Below, piece by piece: positions 27,801-41,903 of a stretch of DNA of 64,000 nt. The translations under genes were made by a program, and so were the position numbers. Location of the stretch: positions 1 to 64,000 of the forward strand of contig NZ_JAEVFI010000016.1 in NCBI RefSeq assembly GCF_019303495.1, read 5' to 3'. Below the pieces are notes generated by a model. That model worked only from the letters and a program-made list of their open reading frames with translations. It was not told where the DNA came from and searched no databases. Each line of letters starts with the position of its first letter. Position 1 is the stretch's first letter. The stretch comes from Streptomyces sp. JJ66 (GTDB taxonomy: Bacteria; Actinomycetota; Actinomycetes; Streptomycetales; Streptomycetaceae).

Positions 27801-28230
27801 CGGTGACCCGGATATCGGTGATCTCGTGCCAGGGCACGTCCCCCTGGCCCTCGGGCACGTGGGCAGAGGTGGCGGTGGTAGCGGCGGACTCGGCGCTCGG
27901 GGCGGCCCTGAGCCCCTTGGGCTTCTTGCCGCCCTTGCCCTCGGTGGCCCGGCGCTCCTCGGCCTCGCGCCACTGTGAGACCTCTTGCGACGGGGCTTGT
28001 TCCCCGGCCGACTTGGGTGGCTTGGTCGTGCCCACCTTCACCGGCGGCACCTTGACTTCCCCGCCATTGCCCCATATCGACTCGGGAGTCGGACGCGGGT
28101 CCGGGTCCGGCGCGGCGGCCGCAGGAACCACGCTGGCGGTGGTGGCCAGCGCCGCGACCACGGCGACCACGGCGGATCTGACGGATGTGCGGGCACGCCG
28201 AGACGGCATGCCCGAAGCACGCGTAGACAA
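24826..28230 (-). CDS. secreted RHS/YD-repeat protein with short variable C-terminal tail
   Basis: The 1134-residue protein has a signal peptide (RSAVVAVVAALATTASVVPAAAA), an N-terminal domain, and many YD repeats of the type YTYDGDGNLTSRTD. It ends in the conserved RHS core LYHLNARFYDPTLGRFTQPDPSG and NPYLYAEGDPTNRIDQSG. RHS proteins form hollow shells that encapsulate a C-terminal toxin. Here the tail after the core is only about 85 residues, Ala/Gly/Ser-rich and hydrophobic. I see no known nuclease or deaminase motif; a membrane-active or truncated toxin is possible. The TTG at 28230 is chosen because a G-rich site precedes it; ATG 28209 is the alternative. Confidence 0.85.
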   Translation of the reverse strand: MSTRASGMPSRRARTSVRSAVVAVVAALATTASVVPAAAAPDPDPRPTPESIWGNGGEVKVPPVKVGTTKPPKSAGEQAPSQEVSQWREAEERRATEGKGGKKPKGLRAAPSAESAATTATSAHVPEGQGDVPWHEITDIRVTDSLVARINYSTGNLMLAATDFDVAGVGQNLRLARTYNSLDAPWGKVSQRWWQEYERYLLVQQDAVVFYDETGASVRFAKDGDSFTTPDGSSKDLTRDDDGSYTLTDRKSGMKDHFSTHGTLTSVEDRNGGRITVDQHDEGAEHKGFKLTEERSGRWVDLVKTHGNQWQAKDHTGRTAVFNLNQAGDLAETIDTEGKKTTFDYDSDRRLTKITTPEGRVTVFTYDAHNRVTSMLRATEFDGSGHTGPTYRYAYTAASPGDAGTTTATDPLGHATKYEHNADGEVEKVIDPLGHERSRSYDAHNVVTATDAMGTGSTPGNTAAYGWDSRNNPTSAQLPTGATAALTGYQTIAGTDLPGTLTSPDGEKTDYSYDASGNTTSVAVSGAGGGTREFTYNDDTPHCGGFEGQRCSAKDAGGKVTKFEYDSKGNLKKVTPPTPMGTTTYTYDRKGRPATVVDGRGVQTVYSYDERDRVTQVSANYTTVKYTYDGDGNLTSRTDDTGVMNYAYDPLSRETVRSTRYGGTQTVLTYTADGNVDTYTDPGGTTDYHWDAANRLEWLKDPEDRKTTYAYDNNDARTETTYPGGTTQTVTLDESSRPTRIKATSPEGTLTELSYDYSYTAGGEAADGTKIRTKTDHTTDTTTTYTYNEAGRLARASESGDGATWQYCWNPAGNLTSQGTTSGCPAATTYTYNDASQLTAKNDDTTGWSYDETGNELAAAPTPETARTDTTWSHYSQMTSVTVDGTTYDAEYASTDQSERRRFGDTWLFNGPVGVTRQATVSGPEVNETGFIREPGGTLNSMTSEGKAYYYLTDALGSVIAMTDETGAKANTYAYTPTGTLRTDKTTQEAPQPYRFAAGYQDPTGLYHLNARFYDPTLGRFTQPDPSGQEVNPYLYAEGDPTNRIDQSGLLSKGGISDALGKVGDVVNVVEIGQKIAEGDWTGAARESASLAAGVVVGSICTASVGASSGFLATAGCFAAGANTGAAVESWLSP

Positions 28231-28661
28231 AATCTTCCCCCCAGGAAGACCCCCGGGCGGCCCCAGTGGCCGCCACAGCAGGCGCACCCTGACACACGCG
28301 TTGCAGTAGTCGCACTCCTGTTCCCCACAACACGGCGGCCACACCCGCCATTTCTCGCCAACCTCTGCCACACCTTCGCGCCCACCGCTCCCTTGCCTTC
28401 GGGCAAATGTTGAGCGGGAGCACCCGTGGCGGGAAGGCTCCGAGATTGGCTTGATCTCACCCCGGAACCCTCAGTTCCCCTTCGCTGCCGGTGTCGCGTT
28501 ACTTGCTGGTTCGCCTGCGGTGACCCGATCGCCGGGAATACGCTGAGTAGTGCCGGTACTACGAGAAGAGAGCCCGAGAGAGACTGACGGGGTGTCACTC
28601 GGCGCGGTCATGTGCCGCCTGCCCTCGGGCAGAACCGCCGCCACCACGGAAGGAGCGCCGC
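28231..28661. other. divergent RHS/XRE promoter region with inverted repeat
   Basis: This 431-bp region separates the leftward RHS gene from the rightward XRE gene. It contains GTAGT-n6-ACTAC at 28547-28562, about 100 bp before the XRE start, a plausible operator for that regulator. No other gene is supported. Confidence 0.45.
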
Positions 28662-29503
28662 ATGCCGCAGCGTCGAGTCATCACGAATCGGAGCCAGCAG
28701 CCGCGCCAGCGGTTCGCCGAGGAACTGCGCAGGCTGCGGGTACAACGAGGCATCAGTCTCCGCCAACTCGGCGAACGACTGGGGTGGGACTGGTCGCTGT
28801 TCGGCAAGATGGAGAAAGGCGAGACGATCGGCAGCCCCGAAGTCGCCGAAGCCCTGGACAAGTTCTACGGCACACCTGGACTGCTGCTGGCCCTGTGGGA
28901 GCTGGCCGCCGGTGACAAGACCCAGTTCCGCGAGCAGTACCGCCGGTACATGGACTTGGAGGGGACGGCGGTCAGTCTGTGGCACTTCGCCGTGAGCGTC
29001 CTGCCGGGGCTGTTGCAGACCCCGGGCTACGCCCGGGAGGTGCTGACCGCTGGCGGCTCAAGGGACGCGACCTGGATCAGCAGGTTGATGCGCGCATGGG
29101 TCGGCAAGCACTACTGGAGGGCGAGAACCCCTCACCGTTTCGAACAGTTCTCTCTGAGTCGGTCTTGCGGACGCCGATGAGCGACGCGGCCGAGTGGCGC
29201 ATACAGCTGGAGCACCTAGCGGCAATGGCAGAACGGCCCTACGTCACCGTTCACGTGCTGCGGGACAGTGCTGGCTTGCACGGACTGCTGGGACACGACG
29301 TCTGGTTCCTGCTCATGCCAGACAGACGCACGGTGGTCTACACCGAGAACGGCTACAGGGGTGAGTTGATCGAGGAAGCAGCACCGGTGTGCCGCCTCCA
29401 GCAAGCGTACGATGCGGTGCGTGACTTGGCTCTCACGCCAGCCGAGTCCCAGAAGTTCATCCTGCGGACCATGGAGGAAGTACCGTGCGATCCATCGACT
29501 TGA
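28662..29503 (+). pseudogene. XRE/DUF5753 regulator with a frameshift
   Basis: The first part, from ATG 28662, gives an intact helix-turn-helix (RFAEELRRLRVQRGISLRQLGERLGWDWSLFGKMEKGE) and the start of DUF5753 (LPGLLQTPGYAREVLTAGG). After about 29058 the family sequence continues only in another frame (LKGRDLDQQVDARMGRQALLEGENP through to the stop at 29503). Restoring one base in GGCGGCTCAAG would join the two frames. So this copy has a single-base deletion, or a sequencing error, and would otherwise make a 172-residue truncated protein. The DUF397 partner gene follows with a 19-bp overlap. Confidence 0.75.
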
Positions 29504-29694
29504 CTGCCGCCCACTGGCGTAAGAGCAGCTACAGCAACCAAGACGGTGGCGCGTGCGTCGAGGTCTCCGACGACTTCAGCGCCGTCGTACCGGTGCGTGA
29601 CAGCAAGGAGCCACACGGCCCCGCCCTCGCCTTCCCGGCAGACGGCTGGGCCTCCTTCGTCGGCGCGGTGAAGGGCGGGCGGCTCAGCGCCTGA
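29485..29694 (+). CDS. DUF397 small protein
   Basis: The 69-residue protein has the DUF397 pattern: WRKSSYSNQDGGACVEVS, VPVRDSKEPHGPALAF and WASFVGAV. It starts with GTG inside the 3' end of the upstream XRE gene, as expected for the XRE-DUF397 pair. Because the upstream gene carries a frameshift, coupled translation through the overlap might be reduced. Its role is as partner of the regulator in WhiJ-like systems. Confidence 0.88.
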   Translation: MRSIDLTAAHWRKSSYSNQDGGACVEVSDDFSAVVPVRDSKEPHGPALAFPADGWASFVGAVKGGRLSA

Positions 29695-29706
29695 GGACAC
29701 GAGCGC

Positions 29707-29746
29707 GCGACGGCCCCGGCGGTCAGCGGATCGCCGGGGCCGTCGC
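29707..29746. terminator. strong terminator after DUF397 gene
   Basis: A perfect 15-bp stem, GCGACGGCCCCGGCG/CGCCGGGGCCGTCGC, with a 10-nt loop begins 12 bp after the stop and lies between convergent genes. Confidence 0.8.
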
Positions 29747-29925
29747 CTGGGCGCGCGTAGCTGCCAGACGCGCGGGCTACTTCGGCGGGCCGCCCGCGCC
29801 GCAAGCGGTGCTCACCGTGGTTCACGCGTCGCCACCCGGCAATCGGCGTCGCGCGTGTGGCTGGCCGTGTGGCAGGGGTGCGCGGGCCTTCCCCTCAGCG
29901 CCCCGTCGATCTGTCTTGACGCCGG

Positions 29926-33729
<3,804 letters not shown>

Positions 33730-33871
33730 TGAAAGGCCCGCCCCTTCCGCGCGCTATTCCTACCCGCCAGAACAGCCCAACACCGCCGGGCCCGCATTTC
33801 ATTCCGGGCGGGGCCACGGCCCCGCCGGGCAGATTCCGCCAGGCTGGCGCCAGCTGGCCGGTGGGGCCGCG

Positions 33872-34603
33872 TTACAGCTGGGAGCGTCCGTCGGCGGGCC
33901 GCAGACCGACCCCGGCGAGCCACGGCGGCCGGGTCCCGCCGAGGATCTCGACGAGCATCAGCAGCCGGGTCAGCGCGTCCCACTCCGCGCCGTCGTGGGC
34001 GTCGGCCGCGCACAGCCCCTCGGGCGGCGGGACGAGTCCGGCGGCCTCGTCGCAGTCGTCGGCCTCGGGGGTGGTGAAGCGGGCCCAGACCGCCTTGCCG
34101 TTCGGCCCCGGTGTCGTCCAGCCCCAGGCGTCGGCGAGGTAGTCGACGATCTCCAGTCCGCGTCCGCTCTCGGCGAGCTCGTCGGCGTCGCGCACGGCGG
34201 GGGCGGAGCAGCCGGGGTCGATGACCGCGCACAGCACGGTGTGGCCCTGGCGCAGCATGCTCAGCATGACGGGCTGGGTGCTGGGCGGGACCCAGGGCTG
34301 CATGCTGTGACACAGGGCGTTGGTGACCATCTCCGACACCGAGACGGAGATGTCGTCGGTCAGCTCCTCCAGGCCCCAGCCGCGCAGCGCCGTGCGCGCG
34401 TAGCCACGGGCCGTGCCGGGCGAGCGGGGGCCGCATTCGAGCGTCCACGCCGCGAAGGCCGTGCTGTCAGCGCTGTCTGCGCTGACAGCACCGCTGGCGC
34501 TGTCGGCTGGCTCCATGGCGGAGAAGGGGGCAGGGGAGGGGCTGAGGGTGAGACCGGTGGGGTCGGGGGGAGGAAAGCTCGCCCACCTCGCCGGATGGTT
34601 CAT
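33872..34603 (-). CDS. RsbW-like ATP-binding protein
   Basis: The 243-residue protein contains a GHKL-type HATPase domain (about residues 55-180) with N-box SVSEMVTNALCHS and G-box ESGRGLEIVDYLADAWGW. Such stand-alone ATPases resemble anti-sigma kinases of the RsbW/SpoIIAB type. They sit beside XRE/DUF397 genes in streptomycetes, as in abaA/whiJ-like loci influencing development and antibiotic synthesis. The N-terminus is Ser/Ala/Asp-rich, and its DNA has a perfect 12-bp inverted repeat (34461-34491). The ATG at 34603 was chosen. It diverges from a DUF397 gene across a repeated operator region. Confidence 0.85.
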   Translation of the reverse strand: MNHPARWASFPPPDPTGLTLSPSPAPFSAMEPADSASGAVSADSADSTAFAAWTLECGPRSPGTARGYARTALRGWGLEELTDDISVSVSEMVTNALCHSMQPWVPPSTQPVMLSMLRQGHTVLCAVIDPGCSAPAVRDADELAESGRGLEIVDYLADAWGWTTPGPNGKAVWARFTTPEADDCDEAAGLVPPPEGLCAADAHDGAEWDALTRLLMLVEILGGTRPPWLAGVGLRPADGRSQL

Positions 34604-34692
34604 CGTCGAAACCCCGCAGCCGTTCATTGGGTGGCGGTGGGTGGCGGTCACGTCGCTGGGAACACCCTTGCGCAACCCATCCTGTGGCATCT

Positions 34693-34739
34693 GTACTTAC
34701 GGCTGCAAGTGCGGATGCAAGTACAGCTGTAAGTACGGG
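34693..34739. promoter_or_regulatory. repeat-rich operator between ATPase and DUF397 genes
   Basis: Arms GTACTTACGGCTG (34693-34705) and CAGCTGTAAGTAC (34724-34736) form a 12/13 inverted repeat. Inside and overlapping it are three 12-bp direct repeats of the type TGYAAGTRCRGV at 34704, 34716 and 34728. The region is A/T-richer than its surroundings. It is a strong candidate binding site for the adjacent XRE regulator. Confidence 0.65.
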
Positions 34740-34802
34740 GGCTTGTGAGGCACTATTTTCGCCAGTGATCACACCGGTGCTGACGTGACAGAAGAGGCAG
34801 AA

Positions 34803-35120
34803 ATGGCAGGTAAGGCAGGTTGGACGACCGCGTCGCACCCCCGGGGGGCCGACCGGTTCGACGCGTCCGGCAGCCCGGACGGAGATTATGGCAACGGTCT
34901 CCCCGCGAGCGCGCTGCACGGAGTGCGGTGGCGCAAGAGCCACCGCAGCAACCCCAGCGGCAACTGCGTCGAGCTGGCCGAGCTGCCCAGCGGCGGCGTG
35001 GCGGTGCGCAACTCCCGCTTCCCCTCCGGGCCCGCGCTGATCTACACCGACGCCGAGATCGCGGCGTTCATCCGGGGCGCCAAGGACGGCGACTTCGACG
35101 ACCTGGTGACCGGATGGTAA
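34803..35120 (+). CDS. DUF397 small protein
   Basis: The 105-residue protein has the DUF397 pattern: VRWRKSHRSNPSGNCVELAEL, VAVRNSRFPSGPALIYT and a helical acidic end. It has a longer N-terminal extension (about 40 residues, Gly/Asp/Ser-rich) than the other DUF397 proteins of this window. ATG 34803 follows AGAAGAGG; a GTG 18 bp upstream is the alternative. Here DUF397 precedes its XRE gene (187 bp apart), the reverse of the usual order. Confidence 0.85.
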   Translation: MAGKAGWTTASHPRGADRFDASGSPDGDYGNGLPASALHGVRWRKSHRSNPSGNCVELAELPSGGVAVRNSRFPSGPALIYTDAEIAAFIRGAKDGDFDDLVTGW

Positions 35121-35307
35121 CCCTGAGCGCCCGCTGTACAGACGGTCCGGCGTAATGGGACACTGAGCCGCCGTCCCTTACCGAACGCATATGCGGCCCG
35201 CATGGGCCACCCCGCACGGGTCGGAGCACGCCGGACCCCGCCCGGCGCACCCGCCGACCGCAGACCCGGCGCACCCGCCGACCGACGAGCCGTCAGGAGC
35301 AGGCCCG

Positions 35308-36210
35308 ATGTCAGCCCAGCCCGAGCAGGACTCCCCGGTACGGCGTCTCCTCGCCCAGCCGCGCGGCGGCCCCACGGTGCTGCGCATCGTGCTCGGCACC
35401 CACCTGCGGCGGCTGCGCGAGGCCAGCGGCATCACCCGCGAGGCGGCCGGTGAGGCCATCCGCGGCTCGCACGCCAAGATCAGCCGCCTGGAGCTGGGCC
35501 GCGTCGGCTACAAGGAGCGGGACGTCGCCGACCTGCTGACCCTCTACGGCGTGCGCGACCCGCTCCAGCGCGAGGAGTTCCTCACCCTCGCCCGGCACGC
35601 CAACAGCCCCGGCTGGTGGCACCAGTACAGCGACGTGCTCCCCACCTGGTTCGAGACGCTGCTCGGCCTGGAAGAGGCGGCGTCGGTGATCCGCACCTAC
35701 GAGGTGCAGTTCGTGCCCGGCCTGCTCCAGACGGCCGACTACGCGCGGGAGGTGGCCAGGCTCGGCCACGCCCGCGCCTCGCAGGAGGAGATCGAACGCC
35801 GCGTCAGGCTGCGCATGCGGCGCCAGGAGCTGCTGACCCAGCAGCACGGGCCGCGCCTGTGGGCCGTCATCGACGAGGCGGCCCTGCGGCGTCCGCTGGG
35901 CGGGCCCGAGGTGATGCGGGCGCAGATCACGCACCTGCTGGAGATCGGCGAGCGGGCCAACGTCACCCTCCAGGTGGCGCCGTTTCGCATCGGCGGACTC
36001 GCCGCGGCCGGCGGTCCGGTCACGCTGCTGCGGTTCAACGAGCCGGACCTGCCCGACATCGTCTACCTCGAACAGCTCACCTCCGCGCTGTACCTGGACA
36101 AGCGCGCCGAGGTGGAGACGTACATGGTCGTCATGGACCGGCTGAGCGCCGCCGCCGACACGCACGACCGCTCGGTGACGTTTCTGCGGGACCTGCTCAC
36201 GGAGTACTAG
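35308..36210 (+). CDS. XRE/DUF5753 transcriptional regulator (WhiJ-like)
   Basis: The 300-residue protein has an N-terminal helix-turn-helix (LRRLREASGITREAAGEAIRGSHAKISRLELGR, residues about 32-65) and a DUF5753 domain beginning FVPGLLQTADYAREVARLGH and ending in YMVVMDRLSAAA. WhiJ-type regulators repress development-related targets together with DUF397 partners. The ATG at 35308 follows CAGGAGCAGG. All domains are intact, so this is probably a functional copy, linked to the DUF397 and ATPase genes to its left and likely acting on the repeats at 34693-34739. Confidence 0.9.
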   Translation: MSAQPEQDSPVRRLLAQPRGGPTVLRIVLGTHLRRLREASGITREAAGEAIRGSHAKISRLELGRVGYKERDVADLLTLYGVRDPLQREEFLTLARHANSPGWWHQYSDVLPTWFETLLGLEEAASVIRTYEVQFVPGLLQTADYAREVARLGHARASQEEIERRVRLRMRRQELLTQQHGPRLWAVIDEAALRRPLGGPEVMRAQITHLLEIGERANVTLQVAPFRIGGLAAAGGPVTLLRFNEPDLPDIVYLEQLTSALYLDKRAEVETYMVVMDRLSAAADTHDRSVTFLRDLLTEY

Positions 36211-36346
36211 CCGCCCGCGCCGTCGCCAGGTCACGCCCGGGCCGGGAGACGACGGCGTCCCGCGCGCACCTCGCCCGGCATCCGGCGCCGTCGCACGTGC
36301 CGGGCGCGCGGAGCCCACCGCCCGCCCGGCACGCCCAGCCCGCGTC

Positions 36347-38182
<1,836 letters not shown>

Positions 38183-38222
38183 GAACGGCCCTGGAGAGAG
38201 GCCTGACTCTCCGGGGCCGTTC
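38183..38222 (-). terminator. long hairpin downstream of the agmatinase-like gene
   Basis: A 16-bp stem with one mismatch (GAACGGCCC-T-GGAGAG with CTCTCC-G-GGGCCGTTC) encloses an 8-nt loop and is followed on the + strand by CTCTTTCC. It lies 120 bp after the stop of the leftward agmatinase-like gene and could also stop + strand transcription. Confidence 0.7.
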
Positions 38223-38341
38223 CTCTTTCCCCGCTTTCCCCGCCCGCGTGTCCCCACCCACACCCGCCCCTGCGTCCGGGCCTGCGGCCGACGGCAGCAG
38301 GGAAGACCGCCCGGCCGCAGGCCCGGCCCGCGTGGGGTCGG

Positions 38342-39331
38342 TTACTCCCCCGCCGACGCGGACGCCGCGATCTGGCGGGACATGATCGTCGTCAGCTCGT
38401 ACGCCGTGTGCGACGCCGCGACGGAGGTGATCTCCGCGTGGTCGTACGCCGGGGCGACCTCCACCAGGTCGGCGGAGACCAGGTGGCAGCCGGACAGGCC
38501 GCGCAGGATCTCCAGCAGCTCGCGCGAGGTGATGCCGCCGGCCTCCGGGGTGCCGGTACCCGGTGCGTGCGCGGGGTCGAGCACGTCGATGTCGATGGAG
38601 ATGTACAGCGGCCGGTCGCCGATGCGCTGGCGCAGCTGGTCGGTGACCTCGTCCACGCCGCGCCGCATGACGTCGGCGGAGGTGACGATGCCGAAGCCCA
38701 TCTTCTCGTCGTCGTCCAGGTCCTTCTTGCCGTACAGCGGCCCGCGCGTACCGACGTGGGAGAGGGCGGAGGTGTCGAGAATGCCCTCCTCCACCGCGCG
38801 GCGGAACGGGGTGCCGTGGGTGTACTCGGCGCCGAAGTAGGTGTCCCAGGTGTCCAGGTGCGCGTCGAAGTGCAGCAGCGCGACGGGGCCGTGCTTGCGG
38901 GCCATCGAGCGCAGCAGCGGCAGGGCGATGGTGTGGTCGCCGCCGAGCGTCATCATGCGGGCGCCGGTGTCGAGGATCTCGTCGGCGGCGGCCTGCACCG
39001 TCTCGACGGCCTCGTTGATGTTGAACGGGTTCACCGCGATGTCACCGGCGTCGGCGACCTGCGCGAGGGCGAACGGCGACGCGTCCTGCGCCGGGTTGTA
39101 GGGACGCAGCAGCCGCGACGCCTCCCGGATGGCGTTGCCGCCGAAGCGGGCGCCGGGGCGGTAGGAGACGCCCGAGTCGAAGGGGACGCCGACGACCGCG
39201 ACGTCAGCGCCGCCGACCTCGTCCAGCCGGGGCAGGCGGGCGAAGGTCGCCGGTCCGGCGTACCGGGGTACCCGGGAGGAATCGACGGGACCGACGGGAC
39301 GGGCGGTGGGGTGGGGGCTCGTCTCACTCAT
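38342..39331 (-). CDS. speB: agmatinase/ureohydrolase
   Basis: The 329-residue enzyme belongs to the Mn-dependent arginase/agmatinase family, hydrolysing a guanidino compound to urea and an amine. All metal-binding motifs are present: [19 protein letters not shown] and [22 protein letters not shown]. Agmatine is the usual substrate of this subgroup; guanidinobutyrate is an alternative that sequence alone cannot exclude. The ATG at 39331 (MSETSPHP) begins the conserved region; longer readings are antisense to the next gene. It diverges from a phosphatase-like gene. Confidence 0.88.
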   Translation of the reverse strand: MSETSPHPTARPVGPVDSSRVPRYAGPATFARLPRLDEVGGADVAVVGVPFDSGVSYRPGARFGGNAIREASRLLRPYNPAQDASPFALAQVADAGDIAVNPFNINEAVETVQAAADEILDTGARMMTLGGDHTIALPLLRSMARKHGPVALLHFDAHLDTWDTYFGAEYTHGTPFRRAVEEGILDTSALSHVGTRGPLYGKKDLDDDEKMGFGIVTSADVMRRGVDEVTDQLRQRIGDRPLYISIDIDVLDPAHAPGTGTPEAGGITSRELLEILRGLSGCHLVSADLVEVAPAYDHAEITSVAASHTAYELTTIMSRQIAASASAGE

Positions 39332-39446
39332 ACCGGGGAGGCTAGGCGGCCCGGACCCGACCGGGACATGGACGTTTCTGAGCGGCCGGGGGCCGTCTTT
39401 TGGACACTTGGTCCAGGGAGCCGACCGCACACGCGACAATGGCGGC

Positions 39447-40277
39447 ATGCCCGCACCCATGGAGCCACCGCCCTTCCCGCCGGCGCAACGGCCCGCCGCC
39501 GTGCCCACCCGCGCCGAGCTGTTCGCCCACCTGCGGCACACCCGGATCGCCGGGGAGGTCGCCACTCCCCGGGAGAACAACCTCGCGCACTACCGGGCGC
39601 TGGCCAACGGGGATCGCCACTACTGGTTCGGCCTGGAGCTGGGCGAGCGGTGGAGCGACGAGCAGGACGTACTCGCGGTCATGGCCGAACGCGCGGGCGT
39701 CGTGGACGACCCGGGCCACCGCGCGGGCCAGGACACCATCGACCCGGACCTGACGCTCGACGCCCTGGAGCGGGCCGCGGTACGGCTGCGCAAGGCCGCC
39801 GACGCCGGGGAGCGGGTGCTGCTGGCCACCGGCCACCCCGGCGGCCTGCTGGACGTGCACCGGGCGGTCGCCGGGGCGCTGCGCGCGGCCGGGTGCCCCA
39901 TCGTGCGGGTGCCGCTGGGCCTGGTGGCCGACCAGGGCGTGGTGGTGCAGCTCGCCGACGTCGCGATGCACGAGCGCGGCGCGACCCTGTGGCACACCCA
40001 CTCCCCCGAGCCGATGCGGGCCATCCTGGACGCGCTGCCCCAGCACGGCGAGCCGCTGCCGGACCTGGTGTTCGCCGACCACGGCTGGGCGGGGTGCGCC
40101 GGGCAGCACGGCCTGGACACGATCGGCTTCGCCGACTCCAACGACCCCGCGCTCTTCCTCGCCGAGGCCGAGGGCACCCTCACGGTCACCGTCCCGCTGG
40201 ACGACCACGTGGTGAACCCGCGCTTCTACGAGCCGATGACGGCGTACCTGCTCGCCGCCGCCGGACTCACCGCCTGA
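39447..40277 (+). CDS. conserved actinobacterial phosphatase-like protein
   Basis: The 276-residue protein belongs to a family often annotated as phosphatase in streptomycetes. Visible features are [43 protein letters not shown] and a C-terminal [11 protein letters not shown] with [14 protein letters not shown]. It has no signal peptide or membrane segment. The reaction is not established from sequence; the Asp/His-rich pattern is compatible with metal-dependent phosphoester chemistry. ATG 39447 was chosen. It is divergent from speB with a 115-bp gap. Confidence 0.6.
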   Translation: MPAPMEPPPFPPAQRPAAVPTRAELFAHLRHTRIAGEVATPRENNLAHYRALANGDRHYWFGLELGERWSDEQDVLAVMAERAGVVDDPGHRAGQDTIDPDLTLDALERAAVRLRKAADAGERVLLATGHPGGLLDVHRAVAGALRAAGCPIVRVPLGLVADQGVVVQLADVAMHERGATLWHTHSPEPMRAILDALPQHGEPLPDLVFADHGWAGCAGQHGLDTIGFADSNDPALFLAEAEGTLTVTVPLDDHVVNPRFYEPMTAYLLAAAGLTA

Positions 40278-40420
40278 GCCACCCGGCGCCACGCGGCTCT
40301 GGCCAGGCGCCAGGCGGAGCCGCCCGCACCGCACCGGAGCCGCCCGCGCCGCGCCTCAGGTGCGGCGCGGCACGCGGACGTCGCCCTCCCGGGTCCCGGA
40401 CGCCACCGGCCTACCGCCGT

Positions 40421-41578
40421 TCACAGCCCCATCGACTTGGCGATGATGGAGCGCATCACCTCGCTGGTGCCGCCGTAGATGCGGGTGACGCGGGTGTCGG
40501 CATACAGCCGCGCGATCGGGTACTCCCGCATGTAGCCGTAGCCGCCGTGCAGCTGGAGGCAGCGGTCGATGACCTTGGCGGCCAGCTCGGTGGTGAACAG
40601 CTTGGCGGACGCGGCGTCGGCGGCGGTCAGCTCACCGGCGTCGTGCGCGTCCAGCGCCCGGTCGCAGACGGCCTGCATGGCATCGACGTCGGCCTGGCAG
40701 TCGGCCAGGACGAACTTGGTGTTCTGGAACGAGGCGACGGACTTGCCGAACACGGTGCGGTCGGTGACGTACTCCTGCGCGAACCGCACGGCGGCGGCGG
40801 CCTGCGCGTAGGCGCCGACCACGATGCCCAGCCGCTCCTGCGGCAGGTTGTGCGTGAGGTAGGTGAAGCCCTTGCCCTCCTCGCCGAGCAGGTCCTCCAC
40901 GGGCACCTTGACGTCGGTGAAGGACAGCTCGGCGGTGTCGGAGGACTTGAGCCCCAGCTTGTCCAGCGTGCGGCCGACCTCGTAGCCCTCACTGCGGGCG
41001 TCCACCACGAGGATGGAGATACCGCCGCGCCGGTCCTCGGCGGTGGGCGGCGCGGTGCGGGCGCACACCAGCACGCGGTCGGCCTGGACGCCGCCGGTGA
41101 TGAACGTCTTCGCGCCGTTGAGCACGTAGTGCGTGCCGTCCTGGGACAGCTTGGCCGTCGTCTTCATCCCGGCCAGGTCGGAGCCGGTGCCGGGCTCGGT
41201 CATGGCGATGGCGGTCATCATCTCGCCGGAGACGAACCCGGGCATCCAGCGCCGCAGCTGCTCCTTGGTGCCGTACTTGAGCAGGTAGGGCAGGCACAGC
41301 GCGGTGTGCACGTTGGAACCACCGAAGGTGACCCCCGCGCGGGCACACTCCTCGCTGATCACGGCGCTGAACTTGTAGCCGCTCTCGCCCGCGCCGCCGT
41401 ACTCCTCGGGCACCTCGATACCGAAGATCCCCAGCTCGCCGAGCTTCTGGTAGAACTCGCGCGGGACGTAGCCCGCTTGCTCCCACTCGCCGTAGTACGG
41501 CACGACCTCGGCGGCGATGAAGTCGCGGATGGTCTGGCGGAACGCCTCATGGTCCTTGTTGAACACCGTGCGACGCAT
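40421..41578 (-). CDS. acyl-CoA dehydrogenase (long-chain/isovaleryl type)
   Basis: The 385-residue flavoenzyme oxidises acyl-CoA to trans-2-enoyl-CoA. Signatures: MTEPGTGSDLAGMKTTA for FAD/substrate binding and the C-terminal QLHGGYGYMREYPIARLYADTRVTRIYGGTSEVM. The usual catalytic Glu position in the C-terminal motif is Gly (YGGTSE). Long-chain and isovaleryl dehydrogenases instead use a glutamate earlier, for which NLPQERLG is a candidate. The ATG at 41578 follows AGGAGG. It is a single gene, 143 bp upstream of tRNA-His, and is distinct from the leucine-operon dehydrogenase at 56658. Confidence 0.92.
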   Translation of the reverse strand: MRRTVFNKDHEAFRQTIRDFIAAEVVPYYGEWEQAGYVPREFYQKLGELGIFGIEVPEEYGGAGESGYKFSAVISEECARAGVTFGGSNVHTALCLPYLLKYGTKEQLRRWMPGFVSGEMMTAIAMTEPGTGSDLAGMKTTAKLSQDGTHYVLNGAKTFITGGVQADRVLVCARTAPPTAEDRRGGISILVVDARSEGYEVGRTLDKLGLKSSDTAELSFTDVKVPVEDLLGEEGKGFTYLTHNLPQERLGIVVGAYAQAAAAVRFAQEYVTDRTVFGKSVASFQNTKFVLADCQADVDAMQAVCDRALDAHDAGELTAADAASAKLFTTELAAKVIDRCLQLHGGYGYMREYPIARLYADTRVTRIYGGTSEVMRSIIAKSMGL

Positions 41579-41675
41579 GGAGCGTCCTCCTGATTTCCCT
41601 GGCCAAGCGCTTGCTCAGTCGAAGTTACCCAGGCGTCTCCCCGCATGTCCAGAGCCCCCGGGTGCCGGAAAGCAC

Positions 41676-41711
41676 CGAAGGCCCCGTCCGCGTCTGCGAA
41701 CGGGGCCTTCG
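41676..41711 (-). terminator. tRNA-His terminator
   Basis: A perfect 12-bp stem, CGAAGGCCCCGT/ACGGGGCCTTCG, with a 12-nt loop lies 10 nt after the 3' end of tRNA-His on the transcribed strand. Confidence 0.8.
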
Positions 41712-41720
41712 GCCTGCGAG

Positions 41721-41794
41721 GGTGAACGACGGGACTTGAACCCGCGACATCCTGGACCACAACCAGGTGCTCTACCAGCTGAGCTACGCCCACC
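41721..41794 (-). tRNA. tRNA-His (anticodon GTG)
   Basis: On the minus strand a complete cloverleaf is seen: acceptor GGTGGGCG (including the extra G-1 of tRNA-His) pairing with CGTTCACC, D-arm GCTC-AGCTGGTA-GAGC, anticodon arm CTGG-TTGTGGT-CCAG and T-arm GCGGG-TTCAAGT-CCCGT. The anticodon is GTG. CCA is not encoded, as usual in streptomycetes. No integrase gene or duplicated 3' end is nearby, so there is no sign of an integrated element. Confidence 0.95.
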
Positions 41795-41903
41795 ACGGCC
41801 GGTCCGCGCGGTTTCCCGCGCACCGGCCGATATGAGTGTACAGGCTCGCCACCGGTGCTCGCGCCCACGTTTCCCCTTCACCGGCCGGGGACCGGAGTGG
41901 GGC

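Noticed and set aside
38408..41593. 1061-codon plus-strand frame over speB and the acyl-CoA dehydrogenase
   Set aside because: It crosses three real genes in antisense or shifted frames and has no recognisable domain.
41721..41794. tRNA-His as attachment site of an integrated element
   Set aside because: No integrase, no duplicated 3' tRNA segment and no phage genes were seen nearby.
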